From Actomonas sp051209155 (GTDB lineage: Bacteria; Verrucomicrobiota; Verrucomicrobiia; Opitutales; Opitutaceae): a stretch of 64,000 nt of DNA. Under the pieces are notes generated by a model that was not told the DNA's origin, searched no databases, and saw only the letters and a list, made by a program, of their open reading frames with translations. The position numbers were made by a program, and so were the translations under genes. Below are positions 60,614 through 64,000 of this stretch, one piece after another (the first letter of the stretch is position 1; every line of letters starts with the position of its first letter). Location of the stretch: the NCBI GenBank assembly GCA_051209155.1, contig JBPJGB010000001.1. One strand, given 5' to 3'.

Positions 60614-63204
60614 TGCGTCTTCGTTCCGCTCTCACGTTCTTGCTGTTGTCACTCACGCCGCTGACGGCCGCGGAGATCCCCACCTTCAACGGCGCCACGC
60701 CGCTGGAGTGGTCCACCCGCCTGGCTAGGTCGGAACGCGCGCGCTACGGGGAGACCCTGTATTTCGAAGGCGCGCCGCGGGCGCGTTGGGATTACACCTC
60801 CGGACTGCTTTCGCTCTTCATGATCGATCTCGCCGAGACCATTGGTGACGACGATCTGCGCGATTACGCCGAAGGCATTGTGGGCAGCTTCGTGGCCGCC
60901 GACGGCTCGATCCGCACCTACAAGATGGCGGACTACAACATCGATATGGTGACGCCCGGCAAGGTGACGCTGCGGCTCTACGAACGCACCGGCGAGGAGC
61001 GCTTCAAGATCGCATCCGACACCGTGCGCCAACAACTCCGCGATCACCCCCGCACCAGCGAGGGCGGCTTCTGGCACAAGCAGCGTTACCCGCACCAAAT
61101 GTGGTTGGACGGACTCTACATGGCGGCCCCGTTCTACGCCGCCTACGGCAAGATGTTCGACGAACCCGCCGCCTTCGACGACGTTGCCAAACAACTCATG
61201 CTGATGGACCGGCATGCATGGGTGCCCGCGGTCGAGCTGCATCGCCACGGCTGGGACGAAGCCCGCGCCCAAAGCTGGGCCGATCCGGCCACCGGCCTGT
61301 CGCCCAATCACTGGGCCCGGGCCGAGGGTTGGTATGCCATGGCGCTGGTCGACTGCCTCGATTTTATCCCCGGCATCCACCACGACGTGGAATCGATCGT
61401 CGAGATCCTCCGCCGCGTCGCGGCCGGGCTCGAGCGTCACCAAGATCCGGATACAGGCGTCTGGTGGCAGGTGCTCGACCAACCGGGCCGCGAGGGCAAC
61501 TACCTCGAGGCGACGGCCACGTCGCAGTTTGTCTACGCCTTGGCCAAGGCGGTGAACAAGGGCTACCTGCCGCGTGACCGCTACGAGCCGGTGATCCGCA
61601 AGGCCTACGCCGGGCTCATCGAGCAATTCGTGCGCGTGAACGACGCGGGGCTCACCGAGCTCACACGTTGCTGTGCCGTGGCGGGGCTCGGCTACACCAA
61701 CAGTGCGGGGCGGCCACGCGACGGTTCGTTTGAGTATTACGTCAGTGAGCCCATCATCGCCAACGACCCCAAGGGCACCGGCCCGTTCATCGGCGCGGGC
61801 ATTCAGGTCCAGCAACTGCTCTCGACCCCGGCGCACGCGACCCCGCTGCGCGTGACCGGCTGGGCGGACTACGAACGTGTGCTCGCGCGGATCAAGGCGC
61901 CGACTTTTCCGGATCGCGATTTCGCCATCACCGATTTCGGTGCGCGGGAAGGTGCGACGGTCAAGGCCACCGAGGCCATCGCCGCTGCCATCGCGGCGGC
62001 ACACGAAGCCGGCGGCGGTCGGGTGGTGGTGCCGCCGGGCGAGTGGCTGACCGGCGCGATTCATCTCAAGAGCAACGTCAACCTGCATGTGAGCGATGGC
62101 GCGGTGCTGAAATTCTCCACCGACCCGGCGGACTACCCGATGGTATACACGCGCTGGGAGGGCATGGAGTGCATGAACTACTCGCCGCTCATCTATGCGT
62201 GGGAGCAGCGGAACATCGCGATCACCGGCGGTGGCACGCTCGATGGTCAGGCCGACTGGGACAACTGGTGGAGTTGGAACCACAAAGCCGCCGGTCAGCC
62301 GACCAAGCAGGTGCCCGACCGCAACCAACTCTTCGCCATGGCCGAGGCCGGGGTGCCGGTGGCCGAACGCGTTTTTGGTCCGGGCACACACCTGCGGCCC
62401 AACTTTATTCAACCTTACCGCTGCGAGAACATCCTCATCGAAGGCGTCACCGTCATCCGTTCGCCGATGTGGGAGGTGCACCCGGTGCTCTCCCGCAACA
62501 TCACGGTGCGCGGTCTCACGATCCGTTCGCACGGCCCGAACAACGACGGCTGCGATCCCGAGTCCTCGCAGGACATCCTCATCGAGGACTGCCTCTTCGA
62601 CACCGGCGACGACTGCATCGCCATCAAGTCCGGTCGCAACAACGACGGTCGCCGCGTGAACGTGGCGTCGGAAAACATCATCGTGCGCAACTGCACCATG
62701 AAGGACGGCCACGGCGGGGTGGTGCTCGGCAGCGAGTGTTCCGGCCACATCCGCAACGTGTTCGTCGAAAACTGCACCATGGACAGCCCCAACCTCGACC
62801 GCGCCCTGCGCTTCAAGAACAACGCCGTGCGCGGAGGCATCCTGGAGAACGTCTTCATGCGCAACGTCACCATCGGCACGGTGGCCGAGGCCGTGCTCAC
62901 GATCGATCTGCTCTACGAGGAAGGGCCGCGCGGCGACCACACGCCGATCGTGCGCAACGTCGAGATCGATAACGTGACCTCGACCGGCAGCCCGCGCGTC
63001 ATGTTCGTGCAGGGCTTCGACGGCGCGGTGATTGAAAACATCCGCATCAAGAACAGCACCTTCTCCGGCGTGACTTCGGCCGAGGTCCTGTCGCACGCCC
63101 GCAAGGTGAGTTTCGACAACGTGGAAATCATTCCTGCCAGTGGCGCCAAGGGGCGCAACTCGGTGCCCCCGCCGCCGACCTCGTTGCATCAGGCCGGCCA
63201 TTGA
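60610..63204 (+). CDS. Fusion enzyme: GH105 unsaturated rhamnogalacturonyl hydrolase + GH28 polygalacturonase
   Basis: 864 residues with a signal peptide (RSALTFLLLSLTPLTAAE). Residues about 30-405 are a GH105/GH88-type (alpha/alpha)6 barrel: WDYTSGLLSLFMIDLAE, the catalytic Asp167 in HQMWLDGLYMAAPFYAAYGK, HWARAEGWYAMALVDCLD and YLEATATSQFVYAL. Residues about 437-840 are a GH28 right-handed beta-helix with the complete catalytic set: N645-D646 (NNDGCDPES), D667-D668 (TGDDCIAIKSG), H701 (DGHGGVVLGSE) and R734-K736 (LRFKN). The first domain removes unsaturated uronate from lyase products and the second cleaves galacturonic bonds. It overlaps the DUF4861 gene by 4 bp. Both sites look active; order of action is inferred. 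Confidence 0.93.
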   Translation: MMRLRSALTFLLLSLTPLTAAEIPTFNGATPLEWSTRLARSERARYGETLYFEGAPRARWDYTSGLLSLFMIDLAETIGDDDLRDYAEGIVGSFVAADGSIRTYKMADYNIDMVTPGKVTLRLYERTGEERFKIASDTVRQQLRDHPRTSEGGFWHKQRYPHQMWLDGLYMAAPFYAAYGKMFDEPAAFDDVAKQLMLMDRHAWVPAVELHRHGWDEARAQSWADPATGLSPNHWARAEGWYAMALVDCLDFIPGIHHDVESIVEILRRVAAGLERHQDPDTGVWWQVLDQPGREGNYLEATATSQFVYALAKAVNKGYLPRDRYEPVIRKAYAGLIEQFVRVNDAGLTELTRCCAVAGLGYTNSAGRPRDGSFEYYVSEPIIANDPKGTGPFIGAGIQVQQLLSTPAHATPLRVTGWADYERVLARIKAPTFPDRDFAITDFGAREGATVKATEAIAAAIAAAHEAGGGRVVVPPGEWLTGAIHLKSNVNLHVSDGAVLKFSTDPADYPMVYTRWEGMECMNYSPLIYAWEQRNIAITGGGTLDGQADWDNWWSWNHKAAGQPTKQVPDRNQLFAMAEAGVPVAERVFGPGTHLRPNFIQPYRCENILIEGVTVIRSPMWEVHPVLSRNITVRGLTIRSHGPNNDGCDPESSQDILIEDCLFDTGDDCIAIKSGRNNDGRRVNVASENIIVRNCTMKDGHGGVVLGSECSGHIRNVFVENCTMDSPNLDRALRFKNNAVRGGILENVFMRNVTIGTVAEAVLTIDLLYEEGPRGDHTPIVRNVEIDNVTSTGSPRVMFVQGFDGAVIENIRIKNSTFSGVTSAEVLSHARKVSFDNVEIIPASGAKGRNSVPPPPTSLHQAGH

Positions 63205-63396
63205 TGGGCGGGAGCGCGCCTTGCGTATTTTGACAATCACCATGCGGATTAGCGCCTGCCGGCCGGAGCCGGCCTTGCGCTAGGCTTTTGTGCTCCCTTT
63301 TCTGCCTTCCCCTGCGGGCGCTCCGGTGTTCGCAGGGCACAAACGAGACCGCCTCCGTGTCGTCGTTTGCCCCTTCCTCAACCCCTGCACCCATTC

Positions 63397-64000
63397 ATGC
63401 GTAAGGAAACCTCCTTTCTCGCGGTCGGCCTCGTTCTCGGAGCGTTGTTGACGGCCACTTGTTTTGTCTTCCTGCAGCGCGCTTCGTCCCAACGTGGTGG
63501 CGCCCGCACGGTGCTCAAGTTGGGACACGCGCTCGACCAGTCGCACCCGGTGCACGCCGGCATGGAGTTCATGGCCGAGCGCTTGGCGGAGATTTCCGGG
63601 GGCGAGATGGAGATACAGATTTTCCCCAACGGCCAACTGGGTTCGGAACCGGAAACGGTCGAGCAACTCCAGCGCGGCGCGCTCGCGATGGTCAAAACCT
63701 CGGCCGCGGCGATGGAGGGTTTCGTGCCGGAGATGGCGGTATTCGGCCTGCCGTATCTATTCCGCGACGACGAGCACTACTGGCAGGTGCTCAACGGTCC
63801 CATCGGCAAGGAGCTGCTCGAAGCCGGTGCGCCGGTTGGCATTCACGGGCTGTGTTATTACGATTCCGGCAGCCGCAGCTTCTACACCATCGACGGTCCG
63901 ATCCTCGAACCGGGTGATGTGGCCGGCGAAAAGATTCGCACCCTGCAGAGCCGCATGGCGATGGACCTGATCTCCACCCTCAAAGGCGCGCCGACACCGA
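63397..64000 (+). CDS. TRAP transporter solute-binding protein, DctP family (3' end outside window)
   Basis: 201 residues visible, cut by the window edge; full-length DctP proteins have about 330. An N-terminal anchor or signal (SFLAVGLVLGALLTATCFVF) precedes the DctP fold: VLKLGHALDQSHPVHAGMEF, EISGGEMEIQIFPNGQLGSE, FGLPYLFRDDEHYWQVLNG and GEKIRTLQSR, which ends in the Arg that binds the ligand carboxylate. It delivers an organic acid, here most likely a uronate or unsaturated oligouronide monomer, to an inner-membrane TRAP permease. The dctQ/dctM genes should lie just beyond the window. Confidence 0.92.
   Translation, partial: MRKETSFLAVGLVLGALLTATCFVFLQRASSQRGGARTVLKLGHALDQSHPVHAGMEFMAERLAEISGGEMEIQIFPNGQLGSEPETVEQLQRGALAMVKTSAAAMEGFVPEMAVFGLPYLFRDDEHYWQVLNGPIGKELLEAGAPVGIHGLCYYDSGSRSFYTIDGPILEPGDVAGEKIRTLQSRMAMDLISTLKGAPTP

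Noticed and set aside
60649..63243. An 864-codon open frame antisense to the pectinase
   Set aside because: Shadow of the GH105-GH28 gene, whose catalytic residues are all on the plus strand.

Overview
The window is GC-rich DNA from a Gram-negative bacterium. An lpxB gene, a TonB-dependent outer-membrane receptor and an RND efflux pair show that it has an outer membrane. The gene mix suggests Verrucomicrobiota, probably Opitutaceae: PadR-linked duplicated-type ABC permeases, exported Pro/Ala-linker proteins, Gfo/Idh plus ThuA, and a pectin cluster with DUF4861, kduI and kduD. The lineage call is inferred from gene content only. I found no rRNA, tRNA, CRISPR array, transposase or prophage.

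Layout. 1-5.6 kb: two FtsX/MacB-type permeases (the first cut by the window edge) and a PadR regulator. 5.7-13.5 kb: a lipoprotein, a secreted hydrolase coupled to a voltage-gated-type K+ channel, a Ca2+/Na+ antiporter, DoxX, and a tandem pair of anchored helical proteins. 13.7-25.9 kb: Gfo/Idh and ThuA genes, a large GT-C-like membrane protein, the ABC-F ATPase Uup, a TrhO-pseudouridine synthase fusion, an EVE-like/HNH nuclease of foreign composition, and an aldo/keto reductase. 26-31 kb: RND pump and adaptor. 31-38 kb: YceH, CheX, a hybrid histidine kinase, a TlpA-like thioredoxin and a LysA-type decarboxylase. 38-45.6 kb: pyruvate phosphate dikinase with a histone-like tail, a Gfo/Idh gene ahead of lpxB, a hydrolase and trpS. 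46.5-50.1 kb: a tightly coupled tyrA-aroA-cmk-plsC operon on the minus strand. 50.2-53.5 kb: an FGE-like anchored protein, an EVE protein and a YacL-type PIN/TRAM protein.

53.5-64 kb is a coherent pectin/oligogalacturonate locus. It has an IclR regulator, a divergent control region with three matching palindromes, a TonB receptor, kduI, kduD, a DUF4861 protein, a GH105-GH28 fusion enzyme and the start of a TRAP solute-binding protein. Inferred flow: oligomers are imported across the outer membrane and cut by the polygalacturonase and unsaturated-uronyl hydrolase domains. The TRAP system takes up the products, and KduI/KduD convert them toward 2-keto-3-deoxygluconate, with IclR sensing an intermediate.

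The most unusual part is the non-coding DNA. Nearly every longer gap between genes is packed with mosaic copies of a few repeat families. Several are built from 9-10 bp tandem units arranged as inverted repeats that would fold into long hairpins. One region is a head-to-tail duplication of about 0.37 kb. A 196-bp composite occurs twice, 12 kb apart, at about 94% identity by eye. One copy lies directly before lpxB with a T-tract and looks like a recruited terminator or attenuator.
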